Of a DNA stretch of 64,000 nucleotides, positions 1-11,100 are shown piece by piece. The number at the start of each line of letters is the position of its first letter. Position 1 is the first letter of the stretch. The translations under genes and the position numbers were made by a program. Below the pieces are notes generated by a model, which saw only the letters and a list, made by a program, of their open reading frames with translations, did not search any database and was not told the DNA's origin. The stretch is from a virus. The stretch is from positions 1 through 64,000 of IMG/VR virus record IMGVR_UViG_3300032116_000152; one strand, given 5' to 3'.

Positions 1-106
1 TTTCAATTGACCCTGTATACTGAACACTTGCTGTTTCTATTGGAATTATTATATTTTCACGCTTTAGTGCTGCTGCCCCAGCGAGAATTTGTTCATTAAG
101 ACCCAT
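1..106 (-). CDS. Partial gene of unknown function (5' part only)
   Basis: An ATG at 104-106 (minus strand) opens a frame that runs without a stop to the window edge, giving 35 codons that begin MGLNEQILAGAAALKREN. An AGAGG Shine-Dalgarno lies a short distance upstream, in the gap after the fibre gene. The visible part looks like a soluble helical start followed by a strand-rich segment. It follows three fibre genes and may belong to the same tail-fibre group, but that is only positional. No family recognised. Confidence 0.55.
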   Translation of the reverse strand, partial: MGLNEQILAGAAALKRENIIIPIETASVQYTGSIE

Positions 107-124
107 ATTTAATAAAACCTCTTA

Positions 125-3100
125 TTAAGTTGCGTATTGATTAGTTCCAACAGGAACCACCAATCTATACTCTAATCCACTACCTGATACTATTCCCGAG
201 AATTGTGAACCAGACATAATTGATTTATCTGCCGTAAATGTTCCTGTTAACGTTGGACTTGCACTCATTACCACATTACCAGTTCCGGTAATTGCATTAC
301 TGACCAATCCATCACTACCATTTGTAAATACTGCTTGATTTGCAGTTAAGTTTGATGCTGTTACGATAGATGCGTTTATCGTTGTTGCATTTACTGTTGC
401 CGGTGCGATATCTTGTGATGCAATTAATGCAACTGTCTGTGCGGATGATGAAACAACTCCACTTAATTTATTAGTAATTGAGTTGTAATCAATTTGACCA
501 GAACTTGTTACCCAACCAGGATATTGTGCTGATGATGATACTGTTCCACCAGGTAATAGTGGTTGAACTTGACCAGAACTACTGACGATACCCGCGTTGT
601 AGTTAACCGATGACCAGACAACTTGTGTTGAACTAGTGACCCATCCTGGATATTGTGCTGATGATGTGACGGTTCCATCAGGAAGTAATGGTTTGACTTG
701 CGTAGAAGAAGATATAACACCAGATAATTTATTTTGTATTGAGTTATAGTCAATTTGACTTGATGCGGTGACCCAACCAGGATATTGTGCTGATGATGAT
801 ACCGTTCCGCCAGGAAGAAGTGTTGGTACTTGTGCTGACGATGATACTACCCCAGGAAGTGCATCCTTCGCACGTTGATTGGTAAAATATAAGTTAATAC
901 CTTCTGTTAAGTTGGTAGTGGTTGCCGTTCCTAAGAAACTTGCCGAATGTACATTTTCTGCATTTAACTTGGTCTTAACTCGTGCATCTGTGTAATAAAG
1001 ATTTATGCTACCTTCATTTAATCCATCAGTACTGACCGCAAGTGACCCAGATACCCCAAGTGCTAAACTTGCAGTTGCTGCGTAACTTGCACTAGTAACT
1101 AATACGTTTGAAATTTGATTTGAACTTGATACTGTTCCAATTGGTAATCTATTGACAACTTGTTGTGAACTACTGAGAACTGAAAGTGAGTCAATATAAC
1201 TTAATACTAAGGAATTTGCGTAATACTTGTTAGTTGATCCTTGTGTTAAATTATCAGTGGTTGCGGTACCAAGGAAACTACCAGAATGAACAACATCACC
1301 ACTCATCTTGGTTTTTACTCGTGCATCCGTGTAGTAAAGATTAGTGACACCTTCTGGTAAGTTATTAGTAGTTGCGGTACTCATAAAACTACCAGAGTGT
1401 ACTGTACCAAGTTGTGCTGCTACTGCAGTTGCAAAGTTTGCTGTTGCACCTGCATTAATTTGACCAGAACTTGATACTGTACCTGCTGGTAAATTATTTG
1501 CAATTTGTGTTGAACTGCTAAAAACACCAGAAAGTTTATTGGTGATTGAGTTGTAGTCAATTTGACTTGATGCGGTGACCCATCCAGGATATTGTGACGA
1601 TGCGGATACTGTACCTGCTGGTAGTTGTGTTGATGATGAAATTATACCACCAGGAAGTGCTGCATTTGCGATATTAGTTAATTGACTACCGTTACCTTGG
1701 AATGATCCTGTAAATGCACCCGATACAGGTGAATTGGTTCCAATTGCTGACCCAGATGGTCCAATAGATAACGCACCACCATTATCTCTAATTGCTAATG
1801 AGCCAAGATATAACGTTGAACCAGAAAGATACAAGTCTCTAAACTTTAAGGTTGGTGAACCTAAATCAAAGGTATCAGTAACTGCGGGAACTATATGAGA
1901 CGATGTGATGGATCCTGTAACTTTTAGCCCACCAACGATACCCACTTGTGTTCCGTTATCACTAATTTGTGAATTTACAATGTGGTCACCAGTTAGTCCA
2001 GCCTTTGGTAATAAATTAGGTGTTAAGAACTGTTCACTACCCAACGCACCAGTATTTTCCGGACCTGTAATCAATATACTACTGGTATTACTGGTTCCTG
2101 CGTGGACATATAACCATACATTATTTACACTGTCCCAGAGAAGTGAACCAGATTGTCCAGCAGAAGCAGAATCAAATACTGTTAACCCACCGTAACGAAG
2201 TACATCGGTAGTATTTAGTGTAATGGTATTTGATCCTACGTTAAGTTGCGACGAGGTAACATACGTAACAGACGAGGTTCCTTGTACTGTTAAGTCACCA
2301 GTAATTGTTGTAGAACCTGAGATAATTTGATTACCAATAAAGGTATTTGATCCAGTGGTTGCTATAGCTCCAATACCAGTAGTGTTTTGTACAATTATTT
2401 GTGATGATGCGGTAACCCATCCTGGGTATTGTGCCGATGCCGATACAGTTCCACCAGGTAATGATTGAACTACTTGTGTAGATGAAGTAATCCATCCAGG
2501 ATATTGTGCCGATGCACTTACTGTTCCATCTGGTAAAAATGCTTTAACTTGTGCTGATGCGGAAACTGTATCTGCTGGTAATAATGGTTGAACTTGTGCT
2601 GATGTAGAAACAACACCACTTAATTTGTTTGTAATTGAGTTATAATCAATTTGACTTGATGCGGTCACCCATCCTGGGTATTGTGCCGATGCACTAACTG
2701 TTCCACCAGGAAGTAATGGTTGAACTTGTGTTGAACTTGATACTACACCAGCAGGTAATGCTGCTGTTACTTGTGCGGAGGACGAAACTGTTCCACCAAC
2801 AGTTCTAAAACGTAATAGTTGGTTACCTGAATCGTTTGTGACAATAATACCATCTGCACCACCAGATGCACTAATAAAAATACCATTTACAATAGTAAAC
2901 GATTGATTACCATCTCCACCAAACGTATTAACTGTAGGTTGCCCCGTTACAGCTTGATAATTAATTTGACCAGAACTACTGACTACGGTTTCACTATCTA
3001 ATTTTGATTTTACACGTGCGTCAGTATAATATTGATTTGTTCCTTCTGTAATATCACTTGTGGTAAGCGTTCTAGTTCCACCGAGTGAAACTGCACCACC

Positions 3101-3481
3101 GTTGATTGTAATAGAACTATTATTTAATGCTGCGTTTGGAATTCCAAATAGTTGTGCACCACTACCACTAAATACACTCGTTGTTCTAATACTACCCGTT
3201 GCTAATATACCACCAAGTTCTAAAGAGGAACCAGAAATTGCACTAACGAACTGACCAGAACTACTGATAAGACCTGCTGGTTTATTAAGAATATTTACGA
3301 AGTCTCTGGCGTCATTTGTTAGTTTTTCTTTTTCGATAGATGCGTTTGCAATAGCGAAACTTGCTGTGATAGATCCCGAAGAAATATTAACTGCGGCACC
3401 GAATGTAACGTCATCATTAAATGTAACGTTAGTACTACCAGATGTAGCAAGTTCGATATTATTGACTTTTAATAAACTCAT
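125..3481 (-). CDS. Repetitive tail fibre / adhesin protein (fibre 3)
   Basis: An 1118-residue, Ser/Thr/Gly/Val-rich structural protein without Cys-rich or enzymatic motifs. It is built from degenerate modules such as [30 protein letters not shown] and [13 protein letters not shown], repeated many times, interspersed with YYTDARVKTKL segments and a segment ending [15 protein letters not shown]. The same modules occur in the next two proteins upstream. The last ~30 residues (ending RLVVPVGTNQYAT) are nearly identical to those of the adjacent fibre. Such low-complexity beta-repeat proteins at the end of a T4-like late region are typical distal tail fibres or decoration adhesins that contact the host. 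Role in host recognition is inferred; no specific receptor can be named. A TATTTATA element lies 32 bases upstream of the start. Confidence 0.75.
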   Translation of the reverse strand: MSLLKVNNIELATSGSTNVTFNDDVTFGAAVNISSGSITASFAIANASIEKEKLTNDARDFVNILNKPAGLISSSGQFVSAISGSSLELGGILATGSIRTTSVFSGSGAQLFGIPNAALNNSSITINGGAVSLGGTRTLTTSDITEGTNQYYTDARVKSKLDSETVVSSSGQINYQAVTGQPTVNTFGGDGNQSFTIVNGIFISASGGADGIIVTNDSGNQLLRFRTVGGTVSSSAQVTAALPAGVVSSSTQVQPLLPGGTVSASAQYPGWVTASSQIDYNSITNKLSGVVSTSAQVQPLLPADTVSASAQVKAFLPDGTVSASAQYPGWITSSTQVVQSLPGGTVSASAQYPGWVTASSQIIVQNTTGIGAIATTGSNTFIGNQIISGSTTITGDLTVQGTSSVTYVTSSQLNVGSNTITLNTTDVLRYGGLTVFDSASAGQSGSLLWDSVNNVWLYVHAGTSNTSSILITGPENTGALGSEQFLTPNLLPKAGLTGDHIVNSQISDNGTQVGIVGGLKVTGSITSSHIVPAVTDTFDLGSPTLKFRDLYLSGSTLYLGSLAIRDNGGALSIGPSGSAIGTNSPVSGAFTGSFQGNGSQLTNIANAALPGGIISSSTQLPAGTVSASSQYPGWVTASSQIDYNSITNKLSGVFSSSTQIANNLPAGTVSSSGQINAGATANFATAVAAQLGTVHSGSFMSTATTNNLPEGVTNLYYTDARVKTKMSGDVVHSGSFLGTATTDNLTQGSTNKYYANSLVLSYIDSLSVLSSSQQVVNRLPIGTVSSSNQISNVLVTSASYAATASLALGVSGSLAVSTDGLNEGSINLYYTDARVKTKLNAENVHSASFLGTATTTNLTEGINLYFTNQRAKDALPGVVSSSAQVPTLLPGGTVSSSAQYPGWVTASSQIDYNSIQNKLSGVISSSTQVKPLLPDGTVTSSAQYPGWVTSSTQVVWSSVNYNAGIVSSSGQVQPLLPGGTVSSSAQYPGWVTSSGQIDYNSITNKLSGVVSSSAQTVALIASQDIAPATVNATTINASIVTASNLTANQAVFTNGSDGLVSNAITGTGNVVMSASPTLTGTFTADKSIMSGSQFSGIVSGSGLEYRLVVPVGTNQYAT

Positions 3482-3513
3482 ATTAGACTCAAACTAAAGT
3501 GTATACACCCCCG

Positions 3514-3521
3514 TATAAATA
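3514..3521 (-). promoter_or_regulatory. Late-promoter-like box TATTTATA before fibre 3
   Basis: Sense strand reads AATGATATTTATACGGGG, ending 32 bases before the fibre start at 3481 and downstream of a terminator. It matches the element seen before many other transcription units in this window. Promoter function is inferred from recurrence and position. Confidence 0.5.
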
Positions 3522-3543
3522 TCATTTTATACCGGAATAAACG

Positions 3544-3573
3544 AAAAAAGGCACCCGTCTGGATGCCTTTTTT
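3544..3573 (-). terminator. Rho-independent terminator after fibre 2
   Basis: On the minus strand an A6 tract, a 7-bp stem GGCATCC/GGGTGCC (one U-G pair) with loop AGAC, then T6. It begins about 20 bases after the stop of the 1502-residue fibre gene and before the promoter-like box of the next gene, so it separates two transcription units. Confidence 0.85.
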
Positions 3574-3594
3574 ACCATAAAATATCAACTTTTA

Positions 3595-6500
3595 TTAGGT
3601 TGCGTATTGGTTAGTTCCGACTGGAACCACTAATCTATATTGTAATCCACTACCTGATACTATTCCTGAGAATTGCGACCCAGACATTACAATGTTATTT
3701 GCAGTAGCCGTACCAGTTAATGTTGGACTTCCTGCAAATACTAACGCACCCGTACCTGTTTCATCTGTGACTGCTGTTGCTAAATTTGCAGAACTTGGTG
3801 TTCCCAAGAATGTCGCTACGTTAGCACCCAATCCTGATATACCAGTAATTGTTACCTGACTTGATGCGGTGACCCAACCAGGATATTGTGCTGAACTTGA
3901 TACGGTTCCATCAGGAAGTAATGGTTTTACTTGTGCCGAACTACTGACGATACCTCCGTTGTAGTTTACTGATGACCAAACAATTTGTGTTGACGAAGTT
4001 ACCCATCCTGGATATTGTGCGGAACTACTAACAGTTCCAACTGGAAGCAGTGGTTGAACTTGTGTTGATGAAGAAACAACACCGGATAATTTATTTTGTA
4101 TAGAGTTATAGTCTATTTGTGCCGATGAAGAAACCAATCCAATAAACGACCCACTAATATTTCCACCCAAGACACGAATAGAACCAGTAACACTCATTAC
4201 ATCGTCAGCTGTATCACCAAATTTGGTAGAACCAGATTCATAAATAATCGATGAAGAAACATATTCTGTATTAATTTCTTGTGCGGTTAATGTTCCTTCA
4301 ACTCGTAAATTATTTGGGAAATAGAATGAGGAATTACTAAAAGTAACTCCAGTAATAGCATTTAATGCCACTTGTGATGACGCACTAATAGTTCCTGCTG
4401 GTAATAGCGGAACAATTTGTGTTGATGACGATACTACCCCACTTAACTTATTTTGAATACTATTATAGTCAATTTGACTTGATGCGGTTACCCACCCAGG
4501 ATATTGTGCTGATGAGGTTACTGTACCACCAGGAAGAAGTGGCTTAACTTGTGTTGAAGAAGAAACAACACCAGCAAGTTGCCCTTGAATAGTTGCATTA
4601 ATTGCGTAGGAACTTGTTTGACTTGCTAAATTATCAATACGAGCAGTTTGTCCTGCATCTACTGTTGCTAGTGATGAACTAAATGTAGAGTATCCAGTAG
4701 TTGCTGTAATGTCTACTTGACCAGAAGCACTTACTGTACCACCAGGAAGTAATGGTTTTACTTGTGTTGAAGAAGAAACAACACCAGCAAGTTGTCCTTG
4801 TATTGTTGCGTTGATTGCATACGAACTGGTCAAACTCGCCAAGTTGTCAATACGAGTAGTTTGTCCTGCATCTACTGTTGCTAGTGATGAACTAAATGTA
4901 GAGTATCCCGTAGTTGCGGTGATATCAACTTGATTTGATGCACTAACTGTTCCACCAGGAAGAAGTGGCTTAACTTGTGTTGAAGAAGAAACTACTCCCG
5001 CAAGTTGACCTTGAATAGTTGCGTTAATTGCATACGAACTGGTCAAACTTGCTAGATTATCAATACGAGTAGTTTGTCCTGCATCAACTGTTGCCAACGA
5101 GGAACTAAATGTTGAATAGTTGGTTGTTGCTGTGATGTCTACTTGTCCAGATGATGATACCGTTCCACCAGGAAGTAATGGTTTAACTTGAGCCGACGAT
5201 GATACGACACCAGCAAGTTGTCCTTGTATTGTTGCGTTAATTGCATATGAACCAGTTGCTGCGTTCAGTGCGTTGATAGAAACATCTTGCAAATCATTTT
5301 TAGTTGCAATTGATGAACTAAATGTAGAGTATTCTGAGGTGGCAGTTAAACTAACTTGACCAGAACTTGATACTGTCCCACCAGGAAGTAATGGTACTAC
5401 TTGTGCAGAACTACTTACAACACCACTTAACTTGTTAGTAATATTATTATAATCTATTTGTGATGATGCAGTGACCCATCCTGGGTATTGTGCTGATGAG
5501 GAAACAGTTCCATCAGGAAGAAGTGGTTTAACTTGTGTGGAACTTGATACTACACCAGCAAGTTGCGATTGTATTGTTGAGTTGATTGCGTAGGAACTTG
5601 TTTGACTTGCCAAGTTATCGATGCGAGTGGTTTGGCCAGCATCTACGGTGGCTAGTGATGAACTAAAGGTAGAATATCCAGTTGTTGCGGTAATATCAAT
5701 TTGTGCTGAACTCGTGACCCATCCTGGATATTGTGCTGAGCTACTTACTGTTCCTCCAGGAAGTAGTGGTTGAACTTGTGTTGAACTACTGACGATACCT
5801 GCTGGAATATTTGATAAGGTATTATAGTTGACGCCAAATACTCCAGCACCGCTACCAGAAAGTGATGCGGATACTGCTGTTGCATTAATTGTTATTGCCG
5901 TAATACCATCATTTGTTGCTAAACTACCAGTAAGTGAATAACTACCATTTAATGACTTTGTATTATTCCACGTTGCCCCAGTATATACCAACAAGTCACC
6001 AATAGCTGGACTACTAATACCGACATCAGATAATCCTGCTAACGTGGTTGCTACTGGTTGTGTTCCACCCGATCCAACACCAGCAATGTTACGGAACAAT
6101 CCAGCTTGAATAATAGTACAATCCGTCGCGTTTAGTAAGTCACGATTACTACCACCTTGAATTACGATGTATCCGATGAATACAGCATTAGCTGCCGTAT
6201 CTGGTGCTTCCGTGAATGGTTCCGTATTAATTGCGTTAACTGCATTGAGTAGTGTGCTGTATGCGGTGTTACCATAATAGACAATAAACGCGTTGGTTGG
6301 TGACCCTGGAACCCAGAATACGCGTTGAATAGACCAATTACTTAAACCAATTGATGTTAATAACCCCGTTGCTGTATCAACGCGGTTTTGGTTATCGAGA
6401 GTGGGATATCCTGATCCACTAGCACCCGTATCAATAACAGGAGTTGATCCTGAGATATAATAACGATATATCTTAGATATTGTAATATCACTTTCTTCTG

Positions 6501-8103
6501 TGACCGTGTTGGGATGGTTTGGATTATTTGCATAATTTGACCCTTCACGATATGATGTACCAGCGGTCTTTTTAATACTAAGTGATGGGCTACTACCACT
6601 TGCTTGTAAGGTGTGACCAGAAACTTTTAGTGGACCAAATGATCTAAAGAAGTCGTCCGCCTTTTGCGGAGCTCCATATGAAATTTGTGGAGCGTTATAT
6701 GCTCCTGTTGATATTGATGCACTTGAATGTAAAATAACACCTAAATTGATTTGGGTATCAAATTGATTGATGTCGGTACTACCCCAAGGAACAACTTGTT
6801 GTATAACATTACCTGCAACATCTAATCCAACGTAGGTAATCTTTGCTGAACCCGAAAACGTAATAGGAACGTTGGTTTTTGCGTCCCATCGAACCAACTT
6901 AATTGTTGGATATGGGTCTTGGGTTGTTGATGCGTTAAGAGTTACAACAATACCTTCACCTGCACTGATATTAAACGTGGTAGATCCTGTTGTTGTTGTT
7001 AGTATTCCACCCTTTAATAGACCCGTGTAGAGGTTACTTTCTAACCAACGTAAACGAGTAACGTTATTATATCCAGCACTATTTTGAGAGAAATATAAAT
7101 CTTGGGTTGACCCACTAACATAAATGTAGGATGCGGAAATTGAGGTATCAATATTACTGGTGACTGGGTTAAACTTTGCATATCCAGTAAATTCTGTATC
7201 TCCGTAAATTTGAATATTTGGAGTCGAGGTAATTGCTGCACCAGAGACAACTAAACTACCAGATAACGTAGTGCTTCCTACTAAACTATTTGACCCACTA
7301 GTAAATAAACTACCTGTAACGGTTTGAGTACCATTAAATGTGTTTGATCCTGTAGTTGCAATTGTTGCAATACCTGTAGTATTACGTACATCAATTTGTG
7401 ATGACGCAGTGACCCAACCAGGATATTGTGCGGAACTTGATACAGTTCCACCAGGAAGTAATGGTTTAACTTGTGTAGAAGAAGAAACAACACCAGCAAG
7501 TTGTCCTTGAATAGTTGCGTTAATTGCGTATGAACTGGTTGCTGCATTTAATGCACCGATAGATACGTCTTGTGTATCGTTTTTGGTTGCAATTGATGAA
7601 CTAAAGGTTGAATAACCACTAGTTGCGGTAATATCTACTTGACCAGAACTTGATACTGTGTCTGCTGGTAAGTATGCTTTTACTTGTGCACTGCTTGATG
7701 CAACTCCAGCAAGTTGGCCTTGAATAGTTGCGTTAATTGCATACGAACTGGTCAAACTTGCTAGATTATCAATACGAGTGGTTTGACCTGCATCAACTGT
7801 TGCCAACGATGAACTAAATGTCGAGTAGTTGGTAGTTGCTGTAATATCTACTTGATTTGATGCACTAACTGTTCCATCAGGTAATAATGGTTGAATTTGC
7901 GTTGACGAAGAAACAACACCAGACAGTTTATTTGTTATTGAGTTATAATCTACTTGACCAGAACTTGATACTGTTCCTGCTGGTAGATTTGCGGCTACTT
8001 GGGCAGCTCCAGATACTATTCCAGAAGGAATATTAGATAGGAACGTATAATCTAACGAACCACTAAGCGCTGAACCTGTAATCTGACCTGCTATAATTGG
8101 CAT
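3595..8103 (-). CDS. Repetitive tail fibre / adhesin protein (fibre 2)
   Basis: A 1502-residue modular fibre. The start ATG overlaps the stop of the upstream fibre (TAATG), implying translational coupling. It carries the same [15 protein letters not shown] and PGWVTASSQ modules as fibre 3, plus a 71-residue unit containing TFSSSLATVDAGQ and SSYAINATIQGQLAG. That unit occurs as four exact-length tandem copies (213 bp apart at 4568, 4781, 4994 and 5207) and again at 7490 and 7703. A non-repetitive globular stretch of roughly residues 270-680 interrupts the repeats. The C-terminal ~30 residues match fibre 3. A role as elongated distal tail fibre is inferred from composition and context. Confidence 0.78.
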   Translation of the reverse strand: MPIIAGQITGSALSGSLDYTFLSNIPSGIVSGAAQVAANLPAGTVSSSGQVDYNSITNKLSGVVSSSTQIQPLLPDGTVSASNQVDITATTNYSTFSSSLATVDAGQTTRIDNLASLTSSYAINATIQGQLAGVASSSAQVKAYLPADTVSSSGQVDITATSGYSTFSSSIATKNDTQDVSIGALNAATSSYAINATIQGQLAGVVSSSTQVKPLLPGGTVSSSAQYPGWVTASSQIDVRNTTGIATIATTGSNTFNGTQTVTGSLFTSGSNSLVGSTTLSGSLVVSGAAITSTPNIQIYGDTEFTGYAKFNPVTSNIDTSISASYIYVSGSTQDLYFSQNSAGYNNVTRLRWLESNLYTGLLKGGILTTTTGSTTFNISAGEGIVVTLNASTTQDPYPTIKLVRWDAKTNVPITFSGSAKITYVGLDVAGNVIQQVVPWGSTDINQFDTQINLGVILHSSASISTGAYNAPQISYGAPQKADDFFRSFGPLKVSGHTLQASGSSPSLSIKKTAGTSYREGSNYANNPNHPNTVTEESDITISKIYRYYISGSTPVIDTGASGSGYPTLDNQNRVDTATGLLTSIGLSNWSIQRVFWVPGSPTNAFIVYYGNTAYSTLLNAVNAINTEPFTEAPDTAANAVFIGYIVIQGGSNRDLLNATDCTIIQAGLFRNIAGVGSGGTQPVATTLAGLSDVGISSPAIGDLLVYTGATWNNTKSLNGSYSLTGSLATNDGITAITINATAVSASLSGSGAGVFGVNYNTLSNIPAGIVSSSTQVQPLLPGGTVSSSAQYPGWVTSSAQIDITATTGYSTFSSSLATVDAGQTTRIDNLASQTSSYAINSTIQSQLAGVVSSSTQVKPLLPDGTVSSSAQYPGWVTASSQIDYNNITNKLSGVVSSSAQVVPLLPGGTVSSSGQVSLTATSEYSTFSSSIATKNDLQDVSINALNAATGSYAINATIQGQLAGVVSSSAQVKPLLPGGTVSSSGQVDITATTNYSTFSSSLATVDAGQTTRIDNLASLTSSYAINATIQGQLAGVVSSSTQVKPLLPGGTVSASNQVDITATTGYSTFSSSLATVDAGQTTRIDNLASLTSSYAINATIQGQLAGVVSSSTQVKPLLPGGTVSASGQVDITATTGYSTFSSSLATVDAGQTARIDNLASQTSSYAINATIQGQLAGVVSSSTQVKPLLPGGTVTSSAQYPGWVTASSQIDYNSIQNKLSGVVSSSTQIVPLLPAGTISASSQVALNAITGVTFSNSSFYFPNNLRVEGTLTAQEINTEYVSSSIIYESGSTKFGDTADDVMSVTGSIRVLGGNISGSFIGLVSSSAQIDYNSIQNKLSGVVSSSTQVQPLLPVGTVSSSAQYPGWVTSSTQIVWSSVNYNGGIVSSSAQVKPLLPDGTVSSSAQYPGWVTASSQVTITGISGLGANVATFLGTPSSANLATAVTDETGTGALVFAGSPTLTGTATANNIVMSGSQFSGIVSGSGLQYRLVVPVGTNQYAT
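4568..5420 (-). repeat. Four tandem 213-bp coding repeats in fibre 2
   Basis: The plus-strand marker 'acaccagcaagttg' or a close variant recurs at 4568, 4781, 4994 and 5207, exactly 213 bp apart (71 codons). Copies differ by synonymous changes and by one alternative cassette (ATVDAGQTTRIDNLAS versus ATKNDLQDVSINALNA). Two further copies with the same 213-bp spacing sit at 7490 and 7703. Confidence 0.85.
7490..7916 (-). repeat. Second pair of 213-bp coding repeats in fibre 2
   Basis: Two copies of the 71-codon unit, 213 bp apart, near the N-terminal end of the same fibre. One copy carries the NDTQDVSIGALNAATS variant and the other the VDAGQTTRIDNLASLTS variant. Confidence 0.8.
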
Positions 8104-11100
8104 TAGTTAATCTCCGATAACATAAATCTAAACTTCTTACCAGACTTGTTATTGATAATGTATAGATGTTCTTCACCTTCTTGAATAGTCCAGTTACCTG
8201 TTGTTCCATCTACGGTATTACCTGAAGAACCTTCATTAGATAATATTAAGTCACCCGTGTATATGTTTGCCCATCTCTTATCAGGTGCACCCAAGTTATA
8301 AGTATTATCTGCGGTTGGAGTGATATGATTTGAACTACTTACTCCAGCAAATGTTGGGGTATCAGATGTTTGTACACCCAAATCAACGTCAGTTAACTGA
8401 ACACCATTTAATGTTAATCTTACAGTACCTTGGTTTGGTGATGCGAATGCCGAACTACTGTATACACCACTCAACTTATTCGTAATAGAATTGTAATCTA
8501 TTTGTGATGATGCAGATACTAGTGTTGGTTTACCATCAATATTTGTATATGCTACATATGATGCTGTATTTGCATTTTCTACGGTTCCTGCGGTTGCTAA
8601 TGCAAATGAAGCTGTAGTTGCGAAACTTGCTGTTCCAAGTAATGAACCAGTAATACCACCAGTTGATACCAATGAACCAGTTACGTGTGCTCCGTTATCA
8701 TCTACTCTAAACTTTTCAGTCCAAGTTGCACCATTAAATGATGCGATATGGAAGTTTGCACCACTATTATTTCTAATATCATATACAAACTCTGCACCAC
8801 CACGTTGATTTAGTGCCGTGTAGTTATTTCCAAATGTTTGATAATATGCACCGTAAATGGAGCTACCATCAAAGAACCCAAACAACATATTGTTAGTGTT
8901 ATCGTTATTATAAACTAATGGGAACGATGAACTTAAGAATACGTTTCCAATTATTGTTTGTGTTGCGGTAAATGTGTTTGAACCAGTAGTTGCAAGTGTT
9001 GAAATACCAGTTGTGTTACGAACATCTACTTGACCAGAACTTGATACTGTTCCTGCTGGAAGTAGTGGTTGAATTTGTGATGAACTACTTACCACACCAC
9101 TTAATTTATTTTGAATTAAGTTATAATCAATTTGTGATGATGCTGTTACAGTTCCTGCTGGTAATACCAATCCACCACTAATTGTTCCAAGAACGCTTAA
9201 TGAACCTGTAAATTGATGTGTATCGTCTGCTGTATCACCGAACTTAGTTGAACCAGATTCGTAAATAATAGATGATGTTACGTATTCGGTTTGTATTTCT
9301 TGAGCGGTAAGTGTTCCAGCGACAGTTAAGTTTTGTGGGAAAGTAAAGTTTGCTGTTGCAAATGTGGTTCCTGTAATACTATTTAATTCTATTTGACTTG
9401 ATGCGGTTACCCATCCTGGGTATTGTGCGGAACTTGATACTGTTCCGTTAGGAAGTAGTGGTTGAACTTGTGCACTACTTGATACAACATCACTTAACTT
9501 ATTTTGAATTGAGTTATAGTCAATTTGACTTGATGCGGTTACCCATCCTGGGTATTGTACGGAACTTGAAACAGTTCCACCAGGTAAGAACGCCTTGACT
9601 TGGGTAGAACTACTGACCAAATCTGCTGGTTTATTTGCTACAGAATTCCAATCACTTGCTGCACCAGGAACATAACTTGCTGTTAATGCAAATGATGACG
9701 TTGCTGGTATAAATGTTATACTGGTTGCTGCGCTTGCGGTAGTTGCAAATGACGCCGATGTTGCTGTAGTTGCACTACCCGTTAATGAACCAGTAAATCC
9801 ACCGTTTAATACATTTAAACTACCAGTTAATGAAAGTGTTCCCGATACGGCCATCGACCCATTGAAGGTCATTGTATCTGCGGTGGTAGTTAATGAACCA
9901 CTAATTACTTGATTACCAACAAATGTATTTGAACCAGTTGTTGCTAACGCACCAATACCAGTGGTATTTTGCACCACAATTTGTGCGGAACTAGTGACCC
10001 ATCCTGGGTATTGTGCTGAACTTGAAACGGTTCCACCAGGAAGTAATGGTACTACTTGTGCTGATGCGGAAACTACACCAGATAATTTGTTGGTAATATT
10101 ATTATAATCAATTTGTGATGATGCGGTTACCCAACCAGGATATTGTGCCGATGCACTTACAGTGCCACCAGGTAAGAACGCCTTGACTTGGGTAGAACTA
10201 CTTACGATATCTGCTGGTTTATTTGCTAATGATGCCCAGTCACTTGCTGCACCTGCTACATAACTTGCGGTTGTTGCAAATGATGCTGATGTACCACTTA
10301 ATGAGTTAAATTGTGTTGATGAAGATATTACACCACTTAACTTATTTTGTATACTATTATAATCAATTTGCGCAGAACTTGTAACCCAACCAGGATATTG
10401 TGCGGAACTTGATACTGTGCCGAGTGGTACGTTTTGTGCATTTAGTGCAAATGATGCTGTAGTTGCGAACGATGCTGTTGTTGCGGTATTAGCATTTCCG
10501 ATTAAATTACCAAGGAATGACCCAGTAAATGCACCAGATACAGGTGAAATAGTCGATGACCCCGATGGTGTTATAGATAATGTACCATTATTATCAGAGA
10601 TTGCGAGTGTGCCAAGATATAAAGTAGAACCAGAAAGATATAAACTTCTAAACTTTAATGATGGTGAACCGAGGTCAAATACAGAATCATTTGATGGTAA
10701 TATACTACCACTAATATTTACACTACCTGTTATTTCGTGTTGATTATTTGCTTTTAATGTTAACTTACGATTGGCGTGAGTGTCACCACCTGCGAAAATA
10801 GTAACGTTACTATTTGCGGTTGATGTACCAACTACTAAATTACTACCTGTGGTATACAGATAACCGTCTCCTGGTAAATCATAAATTCTATTACCAACGT
10901 AGTTATCACTATTGATACCCATATCAATGTAACCAAAATCTTCTGTACCTAATGGTGTTACTGCAACTATGTCAGACGATACAGAAGAACCTGTACTTAA
11001 GTTACGAACATTGATTTGTAAGTAATTGTTAATTGTTGCGTGTGCAGTGATTAAATTATATGAATTTGTTAGACCACCATATAAACCAAAGATATCTGGT

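Noticed and set aside
4380-7990. Regularly spaced repeats as a CRISPR array
   Set aside because: Units are 213 bp, fully coding in one frame, and the 'spacers' are themselves repeated. No cas genes are present.
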